Positions 8,401 to 17,213 of a stretch of 64,000 nucleotides of DNA are shown here, one piece after another. The notes under the pieces are model-generated. The model searched no databases and had not been told where the DNA came from. It saw nothing but the letters and a program-made list of their open reading frames with translations. The stretch is from positions 19,571 to 83,570 of the forward strand of contig NZ_QTTN01000032.1 in NCBI RefSeq assembly GCF_003386535.1. The letters are read 5' to 3'. A program made the position numbers and the translations under genes. This DNA comes from Paenibacillus taihuensis (GTDB taxonomy: Bacteria; Bacillota; Bacilli; Paenibacillales; Paenibacillaceae). Position 1 is the first letter of the stretch, and the number at the start of each line of letters is the position of its first letter.

Positions 8401-11400
8401 GTCAAGAAAACAATGAAACGGTAACACTCACCGCGACAATAAGCAAAGGGACTGCAGCACCGGTCGTTAAAACCTTTACGATCGTCGTTCGCGGAACGGG
8501 CACTGGGACCGATGCGGATGCAGTAAGTCATATGGTCAACAAACTGACATGGGATTCTATCAAAGGCGTGAATGCTTCTCAGGCAAATGTGACGACGAAT
8601 CTCGTTCTTCCGTCGATGGGCGAGAATATGACGGATATTACGTGGACGACGTCCAACGCTACTCTCATAAGCGCTGCAGGCATAGTCCCGACGAACCGTC
8701 CGGACAGCGGTGGTACCGTAACGCTCACGGCGACGGTTAGAAGAGGCCTGGCAGCGGCTCCCGTAACCGAGACGAAGTCGTTCGAGTTGACGGTTCCGGA
8801 CAGATACGATTATGCCAACTACATGAGAACGGCAATCGCACAGGAACACGACGCGAAAGATTGGGCGATATCGGACTATAACGTTCTGGCTTTCGGCGCG
8901 AAAACAGAAGCGATGGCAGCAACGGAACATTTAGCGAATGTCGATAACAGAGAGGCTTTCCAAGCGGCGATCGACGCGGCTTATAATGACGGCGGCGGCG
9001 TAGTCTATATTCCGGCGGGAACTTATGCGTTCCGTACGGAAACGACCGGCACGGTTAGCGTTCAAAGCGCGAACGGCAATACAACCTATGAATATAAGCA
9101 AGTTTTGAAATTGCGAGCGGGCGTACAGCTCCGCGGCGAGTGGGATAACCCGGATGCTGATCGTTACGATGGTAAAATCGATGGAACCATACTCGCTGTA
9201 TACGCCGGCAAGGGTACCGCCAATTATGACACGTACGTGGATTCCGACGAGCGTGAAAATCAAACAGGCGGGAAAAAGGTAGCCAACGTGTCCGATCGAT
9301 TTATCGACATGGAGCAAGGAACAGGCGTAACGAACCTTTCCGTCTGGTACCCCGAACAGGATCTTAATGCTGAAACCGTAGTAGAAGTGAGAGGCGAGGA
9401 CGGTCAGAAGACAGGGGAAACGGAGACGATTCATGGCATTCCGTATCCGTGGACGTTCTATCAAAGAACCGGAAACAGCGTGACGCTGGATAACGTGAAT
9501 CTCGTCAACTCTTGGGGAGGATTCATTTCCCTTCCGAGCGAAATGCACTATGTTCTGAACAGCCATATAACAGCTCTCTACAAGGGCATCGTCATTCACA
9601 CCTGTACAGACATCGGGCGTATCGAGAACGTCGACATCGATCCGAAATACTGGTCGAATTCAGGACTTGTAGGAGCACCGAATCTTTCGGATGCGAAAGC
9701 CTATACAAGAGCGAACGCTACCGGATTTATGATGCACCGCTCGGACTGGGAATATATATCCGGTCTGCGCGTTTCAGGGTATAAGACAGGGATGTGGATC
9801 GGAAGAGAACCGGGCGGCAACGAATCTCCGAACGCGCAGTTCTACGGAGTAACGACAGAAGACTGTCAAACAGGCCTCTTTATAGACAGCGTTAACGGTT
9901 TCGGGCTGCTGATCTCGAATTCGGAATTCGGAGGCGACACCTCAGCTTACTTCAACGAGCGTTTCGACACTTCCGTCCAATTCAATGGGGTTGCATTCAA
10001 GGGTCCGATTGTAAGTGACGCCAGAGGCGGCGTGATCTCCTTCGAGGATAGTTCGTTCGACGAATATGGCGACGGTTATGCCCTGAACTTCCTTAATCAA
10101 GGCAACGCCTTGTTCAGTCAGAGCAACTTCAAACAGGCGTCCAAACATGCGCATCTCGGAGCAATCTTCGGATCGCTCAAATCGGTGAACTCCGGTTATA
10201 ACCTTAACATCGAGAGCGCCAATCTTGCCGATCACATCGACGGCCTTAAGATTGACGTTAAAGCTGACGGCAATAACACTAAGGTTCAAATCGTTAACGA
10301 CGTCGATTATCTGTTTGAACTTATTCCGAAAGACATAAAAACAGATATTGACGTACACCCGAGACCAGCATCGAACGCAGTGCTTAGACTAGACCTTCCG
10401 CGCTCCTTAACAGCCAACGCGCCGACCGTGGACATATCCGCAAAACTGCAGGATGCTCTTGACTATATTAAAGTTCATCACGGAGGCGGCACGGTCTATC
10501 TACCAGGCGGAAGATATCGGCTGGATCATCCCGTAAACGTTCCCGAAGGCGTAGAAGTCAGAGGAACATGGGACGTACAGCACCATACGCAAGGCGGCGG
10601 CACGGCGATATTCACGACTTACACCGGTGGAGATCAGGGAGAGAACGGAGCTTCTCTTATTCGGCTTCAGACTAACGCAGGACTCAGAGGACTTAGCATT
10701 ACACAAGCGAATATCACCAGCGTCAATCTTAACGATCCTGACCAAACGATTAAAACGCCTTTCTTGGTACAAGGACAAGGCGCAGGCGTATATGCTATCA
10801 ACTTAACGATCCCGATCGGGGATAAAGGCATAGACCTGTCTTCCTATCGAACCGACGGTCACTATGTCGATTATTTAGGAGGCACTCTCTTAAGAGCGGG
10901 CATCTGGGTCGGAGGAGGCTCGGAAGGCGGATTCATCAGAAATATGCAGCTCAATCCGCATTACGCTTTGAGACTTCCAGCTGGTCAAGGCTATACGGCG
11001 CCTTCCGGCGATGTGTACGGATTCGTGCAAAGATACCTCAGCGCGCTCAAATTTTCCGACGTGGAAGATGAGACGATTTTCAACAACTTCGTTTACGGTT
11101 CGGTTTACGGTGTACACTTCCTGAAGAGAGACTTGGGGAACGGCGAATATGCGTACCCTGGCAAATTGACGATGATCGGTCACGGCTCGGACGGATGCGC
11201 GTATTCCTTGTACGTGGAAGACGCGGACGAACACACCAAAATCATCGCGATCAACTCGGAATTGGTTAATACGAACATTGCGACGGAGCCGGAGAGAGCG
11301 TATGTAAGGATGGGCGATACACCTAATACCGATAAAATTCACCCGAACGCTGAACTTGTTCTATACAACAGCGCATTATGGGGAAGCCCTAGCCTTGCAG

Positions 11401-12992
11401 GCGCGGTGGTCAATAACGGTATCGTTCGCTTCCAGCAAGCAAACTTTACTCAGCTGCCCGGCAACAATCCGGGTATTGACGTCCACGGCGGAAGAGCGAA
11501 AGTATATTCTTCTTACTTCCAGCCGTCAAAGGATGGTCAGAATAATAATGTGTATGCCATGCTGCGAGACGGAGGCACGTCGATAGAGCTTAGTAACAAT
11601 TACTACGCATCCGGTTTGAGAAACAGCACGCCAGCAGGCAACCCGTATGGCATTTACGGCTCGGATTTATTGGCGGAACCGTTCGTGTTTAACTTCATCC
11701 AAAACGGAGATCAGCAACAATTCAACTTCAAGTACAATGTCAGCGGGAAAGTTTCCGCGCCTGGAACGTTGAGGATCGTTTCCCCGGCTGCTTATGCCGA
11801 AGAATTCGTTCCGGTCCCATTTGGCGCGCTTGCGGCAGGCGAATCCGTAACCGTAGACTTACCGCCATATGTTGCAGGTCTGATCACGTTCAAGCTGGCG
11901 CTAGAAGACGGGCACGAATACACCTATACGGTAAAATTAGATGCGGCTTACGCTGAGAAGGCAAGCGCCGCCGGCGCGGGAAATCCGGCCATGAGCGCCT
12001 CGACTCCTGCATTCATTATGGACACCAAAGATTATGTAACAGCGGGAACGTGGGATAGTCCGCAAGATCTCAGTGCAGCATCGCGTTTCGCATGGGACGA
12101 CGACAATTTATACGCGTACATTGTCGTTAAGGACGACGTGCACTTTAACAGCCAGACGGGCGGGAATATATGGAGAGAGGATAATTTGCAGTTAGGCGTT
12201 GATTTGCGTAAGCCGGTAACCGACAGCACGACGCGGAATGAATTGGGATTCGCGCTCAATAACGATAACGAAGTGATCAAATGGGCTTGGACTCGTCCTT
12301 CAGGCGGCAATGCGCCGACTGCTCCGATTACGGATATCGTGGCAAAGGTTACGCGAGATGAAGAGACGAAAACGACGATTTACGATTTGAAGATTCCGTT
12401 TAATACGCTTTATCGTAATCCTGCATCTGAGCTCGCGAACGGAAGAATCGGAGTAGCGATCATGCTCAATGAATCCGACGGCCCGGATGAATCCGACGGC
12501 TCCAGAGGCACATTCGAAGTTGCAAGCGGACAATTGAAGAATTCAGAGATATTTACGGATTTATTTCTGCTAAGCGATGGCGGATACAATGAAAAGCTTG
12601 AAGCATCGGCAAGGGCCGCGGTTTCAAAGGCTCTCGCGTCTGGATCAGCTGCCGATATCGCTATGGCTCACAACTTTGTCACTATTTTGGCAGAAGGCAG
12701 CGTTAAGGCAGAGTTACTGGCGTTACTTGCGCCTCCCGCCACTGTTATCGGCGCGACGCCGACGGCTTTCGTAGAAAAACTCAAAGGTAATCGAAATAAC
12801 TTGACTATCACGGTTAAGGAAAAGTATTCCGACGGTTCATTTAAGGAAATCAAAAAAACGTTCTCTATCGAGAATAACGCAAAAGGCACGTATGAAGTAG
12901 GCGAATATAAGATCTATGTTGACACAAAAGGAAACACGCAAATCCGTGAAATCTATATTGTGTCACCGAAGCCGAGTCCGAGCCAGAGTTAA
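5484..12992 (+). CDS. Giant secreted multidomain beta-helix (pectate-lyase-like) protein
   Basis: The product has 2,502 residues and a Sec signal peptide (MIKRRLLAYLLVTAMLLSLF, cut after SVSA). Residues ~30-210 and ~395-560 are two copies of a beta-sandwich-like module that both end in IKNPRFQ. A third, diverged module lies at ~750-905. Four atrophied bacterial Ig (aBig) repeats, each opening with an (L/A)TWD(S/T)IKG-like motif, lie near 300-395, 655-745, 913-1005 and 1011-1104. A right-handed beta-helix of the pectate-lyase-3 superfamily starts near 1133 (NREAFQAAIDAAYNDGGGVV), and a second near 1650 (DYIKVHHGGGTVYLPGG). A CBM9-like domain lies at ~2170-2365, then a ~80-residue tail. There is no sortase motif or SLH domain. 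It probably binds and cleaves or modifies a plant or microbial polysaccharide; the substrate cannot be read. ATG 5484 follows GGAGG by ten bases. The upstream cre suggests catabolite control. Confidence 0.85.
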   Translation: MIKRRLLAYLLVTAMLLSLFSPPKSVSAAWGDAVQLLTVNAGVDGNTATATNAPDGQAAWSLNTGTSKGGGPWDNLFTPSVSPLKDLSAYRDGYFVFEMYIPSASFKNMQGNNWLVIVSDSNPAGDKFNTDSRLQLNLSGITNAAVGTWATVYTKLSSTSAVAGNFNDAWLDQVTRLAMHLQWNTSVPSTPVFIKNPRFQKSTLGVPLSPTSVPALDAATRTVTANAPASGQAVEFAISEDGNAPASGWVDGIINGSVYTYQFATLPSASTYYVFARTKADSSYNFIGASTRTTVTSIDDQALVDAAAASLTWDSIKGSNTLDSDVKSPLSLSAAIGTTNVAWSSDNAAISNTGSVDRLFNRGVDKTVVLTATITKGAASASKAITVTVKAVPAAVNARAATYFPNTNEGATAVAPDGNIAFKLGAGRIGAGAERIWDARFINSSGNQDLLGYANQYFVFDMYVTHADLLNFNGNNWIAIAAGGNNLDTNSRLNLNVGEMRNGPVNGWFTVYAQLSAANSSNGFNPVNLDTVDAGRLQMQWPTVPQGDIYIKNPRFQSTMDSPKPIPAYVETANNVTLSSSAPANGQAVQFAINTSGSTPAEGDWMTGTLNAGVYSATFVKPTGDTYYTFARTAQSTQYPFAGTHTRVKVEHIDDNQAVTDAAAHLTWDTIKNANANQSGVRTALTLPTSGTNNTVIAWSADPAGIIDTATGNVTRDPDADKAVTLTATVSKGSATPVQVPFALTVASTANELAGVFIDFNDSGSFVQSGNKLQGNGIGISLDGDSVAVEKVTQNAVSAVKVGDFMYVIVDDDRLKPVNKVELAVTYWRPSAAGGISVHYNTIYPGSFSGFDAYRAASIPATGSGSAWVTSKVVLNGANFAIGAQNQGAHLRFATAGAIIQSIRITEIPPTDAEAVQLASDALNWDAIKGANTRQDLVETDLTLATAGSARTNIVWTSTNNTVISSNNGAVARQENNETVTLTATISKGTAAPVVKTFTIVVRGTGTGTDADAVSHMVNKLTWDSIKGVNASQANVTTNLVLPSMGENMTDITWTTSNATLISAAGIVPTNRPDSGGTVTLTATVRRGLAAAPVTETKSFELTVPDRYDYANYMRTAIAQEHDAKDWAISDYNVLAFGAKTEAMAATEHLANVDNREAFQAAIDAAYNDGGGVVYIPAGTYAFRTETTGTVSVQSANGNTTYEYKQVLKLRAGVQLRGEWDNPDADRYDGKIDGTILAVYAGKGTANYDTYVDSDERENQTGGKKVANVSDRFIDMEQGTGVTNLSVWYPEQDLNAETVVEVRGEDGQKTGETETIHGIPYPWTFYQRTGNSVTLDNVNLVNSWGGFISLPSEMHYVLNSHITALYKGIVIHTCTDIGRIENVDIDPKYWSNSGLVGAPNLSDAKAYTRANATGFMMHRSDWEYISGLRVSGYKTGMWIGREPGGNESPNAQFYGVTTEDCQTGLFIDSVNGFGLLISNSEFGGDTSAYFNERFDTSVQFNGVAFKGPIVSDARGGVISFEDSSFDEYGDGYALNFLNQGNALFSQSNFKQASKHAHLGAIFGSLKSVNSGYNLNIESANLADHIDGLKIDVKADGNNTKVQIVNDVDYLFELIPKDIKTDIDVHPRPASNAVLRLDLPRSLTANAPTVDISAKLQDALDYIKVHHGGGTVYLPGGRYRLDHPVNVPEGVEVRGTWDVQHHTQGGGTAIFTTYTGGDQGENGASLIRLQTNAGLRGLSITQANITSVNLNDPDQTIKTPFLVQGQGAGVYAINLTIPIGDKGIDLSSYRTDGHYVDYLGGTLLRAGIWVGGGSEGGFIRNMQLNPHYALRLPAGQGYTAPSGDVYGFVQRYLSALKFSDVEDETIFNNFVYGSVYGVHFLKRDLGNGEYAYPGKLTMIGHGSDGCAYSLYVEDADEHTKIIAINSELVNTNIATEPERAYVRMGDTPNTDKIHPNAELVLYNSALWGSPSLAGAVVNNGIVRFQQANFTQLPGNNPGIDVHGGRAKVYSSYFQPSKDGQNNNVYAMLRDGGTSIELSNNYYASGLRNSTPAGNPYGIYGSDLLAEPFVFNFIQNGDQQQFNFKYNVSGKVSAPGTLRIVSPAAYAEEFVPVPFGALAAGESVTVDLPPYVAGLITFKLALEDGHEYTYTVKLDAAYAEKASAAGAGNPAMSASTPAFIMDTKDYVTAGTWDSPQDLSAASRFAWDDDNLYAYIVVKDDVHFNSQTGGNIWREDNLQLGVDLRKPVTDSTTRNELGFALNNDNEVIKWAWTRPSGGNAPTAPITDIVAKVTRDEETKTTIYDLKIPFNTLYRNPASELANGRIGVAIMLNESDGPDESDGSRGTFEVASGQLKNSEIFTDLFLLSDGGYNEKLEASARAAVSKALASGSAADIAMAHNFVTILAEGSVKAELLALLAPPATVIGATPTAFVEKLKGNRNNLTITVKEKYSDGSFKEIKKTFSIENNAKGTYEVGEYKIYVDTKGNTQIREIYIVSPKPSPSQS

Positions 12993-13024
12993 AGAAATAG
13001 TAATTGTAGGTAGAGGTAGACTCA

Positions 13025-13053
13025 GCAGATCGCAACGGCGGTCTGCTTTTTTT
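13025..13053 (+). terminator. Terminator after the giant gene
   Basis: Stem GCAGATCGC/GCGGTCTGC (one G-U pair) with an AACG loop, then seven Ts. Confidence 0.9.
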
Positions 13054-13167
13054 ATTGAAGTAACGGGGGGGAGTGGGAATTGTTTTTTAAGGAAGTGAAA
13101 CTTTATGACCTTTGGAACGTCTAATGGTGGATACCAATTTTTGGGATAATGAGGAGGGGTTCGTTTG

Positions 13168-13452
13168 ATGTTGCCGAAAAATTATTTTGCACTAATTATC
13201 ATGATTTGGATTACAGTGCTAACGATATGGGCTGTAAATAAAGTTGTGGTTCCTCTTAACAATAACGATGTGATGGTTCAAGGTATACCCATTCAACCTA
13301 TGCCCCAGGAAATTTCAACTGTTCAAATTGATAAAGACACGGTATGGATTATTGATGCAAACAGCAATTACATTAAGGTTATTACGCATGATAAGGATGG
13401 TTACCATATAACGGGTTCGGAGATGACTTATCAATCAATAGTATCGCGATGA
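13168..13452 (+). CDS. Small membrane-anchored protein of unknown function
   Basis: I do not recognise this 94-residue protein. It begins with a single hydrophobic segment (YFALIIMIWITVLTIWAV, residues ~6-23) that could be a membrane anchor or uncleaved signal. A ~70-residue outside part follows with short beta-strand-like stretches (VQIDKDTVWIIDANSNYIKV). ATG 13168 follows GAGGAGGGG at a good distance; a TTG three bases earlier is less likely. The next gene, a lipoprotein, starts 22 bases later, so the two are probably co-transcribed. Base composition is AT-richer than in the neighbouring thiamine operon. Confidence 0.65.
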   Translation: MLPKNYFALIIMIWITVLTIWAVNKVVVPLNNNDVMVQGIPIQPMPQEISTVQIDKDTVWIIDANSNYIKVITHDKDGYHITGSEMTYQSIVSR

Positions 13453-13474
13453 CTAAAAAAAGGAAGGGGGTTAG

Positions 13475-13927
13475 ATGTTGAATAAGAAATTATTTGTTCT
13501 CATATTTTTAGTCATTTTTGTATCTGCTTGTGGAATTAAAATTGGGACACCTCAGAGGCAGAAAGAGAAGCTGACTTTAAACGATGTATTAGCAGCTCTC
13601 AATAAAGCAGAGGTTCAATATGTCGAAAGGGCTGAATCCCAAAATCTGTATGATTGGAGCAGGCAAGGTGCTGAGCGACACCTTTATCAACTTGAACCTG
13701 GATACATGACGATATACGTTTTCTCGAACGTTGAACATAGGAAGGCAGTACAAGGCGACCCATGTCCAACATGTTCGGCGATCCCTCCCGAAGGATCGTA
13801 TGGAATGGGCAATATACTTGTTTTTTATCGGGATGGCTCGATCTCAATGGCACAGAAACTATTAAGTGCGTTTAAACCGCTAGGTGTTGAGGAAGGTTGG
13901 GACGAGTTAACTCACCCGTTCAAGTAG
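13475..13927 (+). CDS. Putative lipoprotein of unknown function
   Basis: The 150-residue product has a lipoprotein signal peptide with lipobox VSAC (Cys19), so it should be anchored on the outer face of the membrane. The mature part is polar, with a CPTC pair near residue 95 (GDPCPTCSAIPPEG) and no family that I recognise. AGGAAGGGGG precedes the ATG. It probably forms a two-gene unit with the membrane protein upstream. The CxxC pair could bind metal or form a disulfide; that is speculation. Confidence 0.7.
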   Translation: MLNKKLFVLIFLVIFVSACGIKIGTPQRQKEKLTLNDVLAALNKAEVQYVERAESQNLYDWSRQGAERHLYQLEPGYMTIYVFSNVEHRKAVQGDPCPTCSAIPPEGSYGMGNILVFYRDGSISMAQKLLSAFKPLGVEEGWDELTHPFK

Positions 13928-13979
13928 TTCTCCACTGCACCAACGGGCGGGCAATTTGGATGAGAGAGGTGGCTAGAAG

Positions 13980-14651
13980 ATGGAAATAGATACTAGGGAA
14001 TTAAGGTTACTCGTAAGAAAATACAATGCTGAACCTGACTTGCAAATTAATATTGTTCCCGAAAGAACAGCGTTTCTATTAGTTGATTGTGATGAAGCAT
14101 CAGCTGTGAAACATGTTGTAGAGCGCGAGATATGCTCGGCATTAAGCACAGCAAGGGAGTCAGGCATGAGAATTGTGTATTTATACAATGCTATTAATGG
14201 AGTAGGAGGGCCAAATGATGTAACAACCAAAATTCATGGACTAGACTATCTTGAAAATAGTTGGAAACCCTTGGTCCCTCAGTTTAATCCACTTATACGA
14301 CCACTCGATAATGAGGCAGTTATTCCAAAATCGCATAAAGACGGATTCAACGGAACTATGCTCGATTATTATCTAAAAACATGGAACATTGATACGTTAA
14401 TTACTGTTGGTTTCCATTTAAAATCATGTCTATTCCATACGTGTGTAGGAGCCCGTCATAATAATTATCGAGTAGTAATGTTGAGAGATTGTACAAATGC
14501 AAGTGAATTTCCAGATACCATTGATGATAAAAATCCCGAAGGTGGTTGGTTAAGGTTTGTATTTTTAAGAATTTATGAAACCGATATTGGTTATACCTCG
14601 ACCTCGTACGATTTGAAGAGGGCGGCTTTCTCAACTAATGGAGAAAGATAA
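13980..14651 (+). CDS. Isochorismatase-family cysteine hydrolase
   Basis: Isochorismatase-like hydrolases act on amide or ester bonds with an Asp-Lys-Cys triad. In this 223-residue protein the Asp is in LLVDCDEAS (about residue 36), the Lys in VIPKSHKDGFNGT, and the Cys in the VGFHLKSCLFHTCVGARH stretch, where two cysteines compete for the role. An insertion before the Lys (GLDYLENSWKPLVPQF) sets it apart from plain nicotinamidases. Substrate is unknown. GAGAGGTGG precedes the ATG. It stands alone between a lipoprotein gene and a terminator. Confidence 0.75.
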   Translation: MEIDTRELRLLVRKYNAEPDLQINIVPERTAFLLVDCDEASAVKHVVEREICSALSTARESGMRIVYLYNAINGVGGPNDVTTKIHGLDYLENSWKPLVPQFNPLIRPLDNEAVIPKSHKDGFNGTMLDYYLKTWNIDTLITVGFHLKSCLFHTCVGARHNNYRVVMLRDCTNASEFPDTIDDKNPEGGWLRFVFLRIYETDIGYTSTSYDLKRAAFSTNGER

Positions 14652-14732
14652 CACAACAAAGATGGACAGGGGAATGGGCGACGTACGCCAGCTCGCTCGA
14701 GCTAACGGGTAACGATAGTGCTTATCAACAAG

Positions 14733-14767
14733 AAGGCAACCGGCCAGGATAGGTCGGTTGCCTTTAT
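14733..14767 (+). terminator. Terminator after the isochorismatase-like gene
   Basis: Stem AAGGCAACCGG with TCGGTTGCCTT (one mismatch-like G-T) around a ten-base loop, then TTATT. Confidence 0.75.
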
Positions 14768-14842
14768 TCTGATTCGGAGCAGGATAACTTCGCTCAATGA
14801 CCGAATTCATCTAGAAAATTGTTGTTTGTGAGGTGTACATTT

Positions 14843-15814
14843 TTGAATGCACGAAACGATGAACTAATACAGAATGAGATAATCAAGGATATTGAGGATA
14901 AGTTCTCTTGGAGGATTCGTAACGTTAGGCCAAACTATCTTGGTTATGGAAACCTAAAATGGATATTTGAAACTGAAAACGATGAACTCTTTGTAAAACA
15001 ATATAACAAAATAAGATATAGGCGTGGATTAGATGGGGTAAGAGAAGCACTAAAGTACCAAAATTTAATGCATCTCGATGGGATCGCTTGTCAGCCCGTG
15101 CACAGTTATAAAGGGGAATATATCCATTCAACGTCCTATGGAGAAGAATATATGATATCCGGTGTTAGCACAGGGAGACTTGCTGAGGCAGGGAAATTAA
15201 ACAGCAATCAGATGTATAGTCTTGGTGAAGCTGCTGGTCGAATGCATTTATGGATGAAGAAACATATGCCACAATTAAATACTTTACAATGGGAATTACC
15301 TTCAAAGGAAAAAATGTTTGAAAAGTTGGCAATAAACTTAGCTAAATCAAAAAAAGTGGCGAATAAAAGGTACTTAGAAGCTATTGAGAAACAAATGATA
15401 ATTCTTGAGCAGTTGGATATGGAAATATTCAATAGATGCAACAAGGGTTGGGCTCATTGGGATATGCATATAGATAATATGTTGTTCTACGAAAATAAGT
15501 TAGCAGATGTACTGGATTTCGATAGACTTCACTTTGTTTATCAGGATTTTGATATCTCTCGTGCCATTCTCTCAGGAGCACTTTCCAATGATAAGTTAAA
15601 TATCGATACAGCTAAAGCTTATATTGAAGGTTATAGAAATTTTTCTCGAATTAGTTTAGAGCAATTGGTTCGCTCAATTAAGTTGACATGGTACAAAGAA
15701 TTTAAGTGGGTTGACGAGCAATTTCGACAGGATAAAGCGATGAGTCGGTTTATAGATGAGATGATTTGGATTGGAGATGAATGGAATAATCTCGAAGAGA
15801 TATTTAACATGTGA
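14843..15814 (+). CDS. Aminoglycoside-phosphotransferase-fold kinase
   Basis: The 323-residue protein has the APH/homoserine-kinase-II/choline-kinase fold. Near the N-terminus is a nucleotide-binding strand with Lys in ELFVKQYNK. The Brenner-type catalytic loop is GWAHWDMHIDNMLFYENK (Asp about residue 210), followed by the metal site VLDFDRLHF. The family phosphorylates small molecules such as antibiotics, homoserine or CotS-like spore targets; the substrate cannot be told. I chose the TTG at 14843 because GAGGTG lies eight bases upstream. It is AT-rich relative to the flanking metabolic genes. A spore-coat CotS-like role is an alternative. Confidence 0.7.
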   Translation: MNARNDELIQNEIIKDIEDKFSWRIRNVRPNYLGYGNLKWIFETENDELFVKQYNKIRYRRGLDGVREALKYQNLMHLDGIACQPVHSYKGEYIHSTSYGEEYMISGVSTGRLAEAGKLNSNQMYSLGEAAGRMHLWMKKHMPQLNTLQWELPSKEKMFEKLAINLAKSKKVANKRYLEAIEKQMIILEQLDMEIFNRCNKGWAHWDMHIDNMLFYENKLADVLDFDRLHFVYQDFDISRAILSGALSNDKLNIDTAKAYIEGYRNFSRISLEQLVRSIKLTWYKEFKWVDEQFRQDKAMSRFIDEMIWIGDEWNNLEEIFNM

Positions 15815-15832
15815 AACGAGTACGATAGCACA

Positions 15833-16204
15833 ATGAACGGAATTGACAGTATCATCATACCGTTCTTGGTGGTCTCCGCCGACTCTGATCCCGCAGAATA
15901 CCCCGAGCTGGTGGAGGAATTAAGGAGTCACCAGGAAAATATTGTCAGACAAATCGCCTCGCTGCAGCAAGTAGTCAATTTTATCGACATGAAGTTGGAT
16001 GAGGGGGAATACCGGCGAGACTGCTCGGATGAACACCAAGACGGCGTGTCAGAGAAAAGGCCCATCTCACCTGTTGAGATGAGTTATTTTTCCGTATCAG
16101 CCAAAGCGGGCAAGTCACCAGCTTCTGTTAGCATTACTAGTACCAGTGAAACTGACAGTACCGTAACATCTCTAGGATACGCGGCAGCCGAACATAACAG
16201 ATAA
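15833..16204 (+). pseudogene. Remnant of a MerR-family regulator (C-terminal half) with unrelated tail
   Basis: Residues ~14-58 of this frame (SDPAEYPELVEELRSHQENI, then QIASLQQVVNFIDMKLDEGE) match the dimerisation helix that ends MerR-type regulators. The DNA-binding winged helix is missing: the DNA before it belongs to the kinase gene and no ribosome binding site is present. After the coiled coil the frame runs into sequence with no family resemblance. I read it as a truncated, dead regulator gene. The hairpin CATCTCA/TGAGATG near 16064-16082 may be its old terminator. Confidence 0.5.
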
Positions 16205-16374
16205 ACACCTCCGTTTTTATTAACGGGCATGATAACAACAAAGTACAGGCTGCTTATCTGAGTGAGCACAGAGTCGAAATTATTCCTTTAGATGAACGAT
16301 TTAGAATTCAAGAGTTGTGAGTCGAATGGTTAGCAAGCAAAGGTGCACGTCATGACATTAGCGTGGGCAAGTAA
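16198..16374 (+). pseudogene. Short decayed reading frame with internal TGA, family unknown
   Basis: A protein-like stretch (FINGHDNNKVQAAYLSEHRV, then EIIPLDERFRIQEL) meets a TGA at 16318-16320. It continues in the same frame as VEWLASKGARHDISVGK before a TAA. It has no start codon or ribosome binding site. The continuity across the stop suggests the end of a former gene. The rest of 16375-16557 holds nothing that I can support. Confidence 0.3.
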
Positions 16375-16557
16375 AAAGAGATTCAAGAGGTACAATAAAG
16401 CAACTATAACAGGCTGCCTACTTCTGGCGGCCAGTTCAGCTTTCAGGCAAGTTATTGGAACAATTTGCTTGTTTATCACGGTGATATTAATTGTAAAATG
16501 ATATGTGATAAAGAGTGGATTCACTTTGTTTACAAATCGATTTTGAGAGGCGAGTAA

Positions 16558-17202
16558 ATGCCAAGAGAGTATAGATTAATAACAGCAGGAGTTTTTGCAG
16601 GCGAAAAACGCATGAAGCTTCATTACATGGACATTGAAACGGACCAAGTTCTTTGTGGTTCATACCTCTCTGGATATGAAACTCAACCAAGAGAAGGGGT
16701 TCGAGTATGTAAGAGATGTGAAGCTGCTTTCCGATCGAGAGGCGGAATATTATTAGTACCTAGAGATACCGATGCATGGTTGGCAGATGCTTATCCAGAT
16801 CTAATGGACGATTTTATAGAGGAAGAAGTTACGGATCAGCCCTCTGTCATTAAGGCGGGTCTTTTAGTGGATAACATAATTGGCCGATGGTCGGCGGACC
16901 AGCTTTACGCGCCAGGTGCGATGGAGGATATTGAGGTTGCATTCCATCCAACGGGAGATGGTTGGTTGTACTTTGATCATCCATTTCAGCAAATCGTTAG
17001 CCGATTTAGTTGGGAGATTAACAACTTTGGATTCATGCAGATTAAAGGGACTGATTTAGAATTCCACGACTTAAAAGTAGAGGTTACCATAGAATTCACT
17101 CCTCGTGGGGAGAATGAGGTCATTTCTTTCTCAGAGCCACTATGGTTGACAGATCGTAGATTTGCATTGGTAACGAGAGACAATACAAGTCTTGAAGTAT
17201 AA
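16558..17202 (+). CDS. Protein of unknown function with N-terminal Cys motif
   Basis: I do not recognise this 214-residue soluble protein. The N-terminal part (residues ~15-65) has HYMDIETDQVLCGSYL and then RVCKRCEAAF, a spacing that suggests a small zinc-binding knuckle. The C-terminal ~110 residues look like a beta-rich domain (WLYFDHPFQQIVSRFSWEI, LKVEVTIEFTPRG). GAGGCGAG sits just before the ATG. The next gene starts about ten bases after its stop, so they are probably one unit, perhaps partners. There is no signal peptide. Confidence 0.6.
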   Translation: MPREYRLITAGVFAGEKRMKLHYMDIETDQVLCGSYLSGYETQPREGVRVCKRCEAAFRSRGGILLVPRDTDAWLADAYPDLMDDFIEEEVTDQPSVIKAGLLVDNIIGRWSADQLYAPGAMEDIEVAFHPTGDGWLYFDHPFQQIVSRFSWEINNFGFMQIKGTDLEFHDLKVEVTIEFTPRGENEVISFSEPLWLTDRRFALVTRDNTSLEV

Positions 17203-17213
17203 CAGGAGGAGAC

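Noticed and set aside
8094..8930. 278-residue frame on the minus strand
   Set aside because: It lies wholly inside the giant secreted protein gene, has a scrambled Arg/Cys-rich composition, and lacks a ribosome binding site. It is a shadow of the plus-strand codon pattern.
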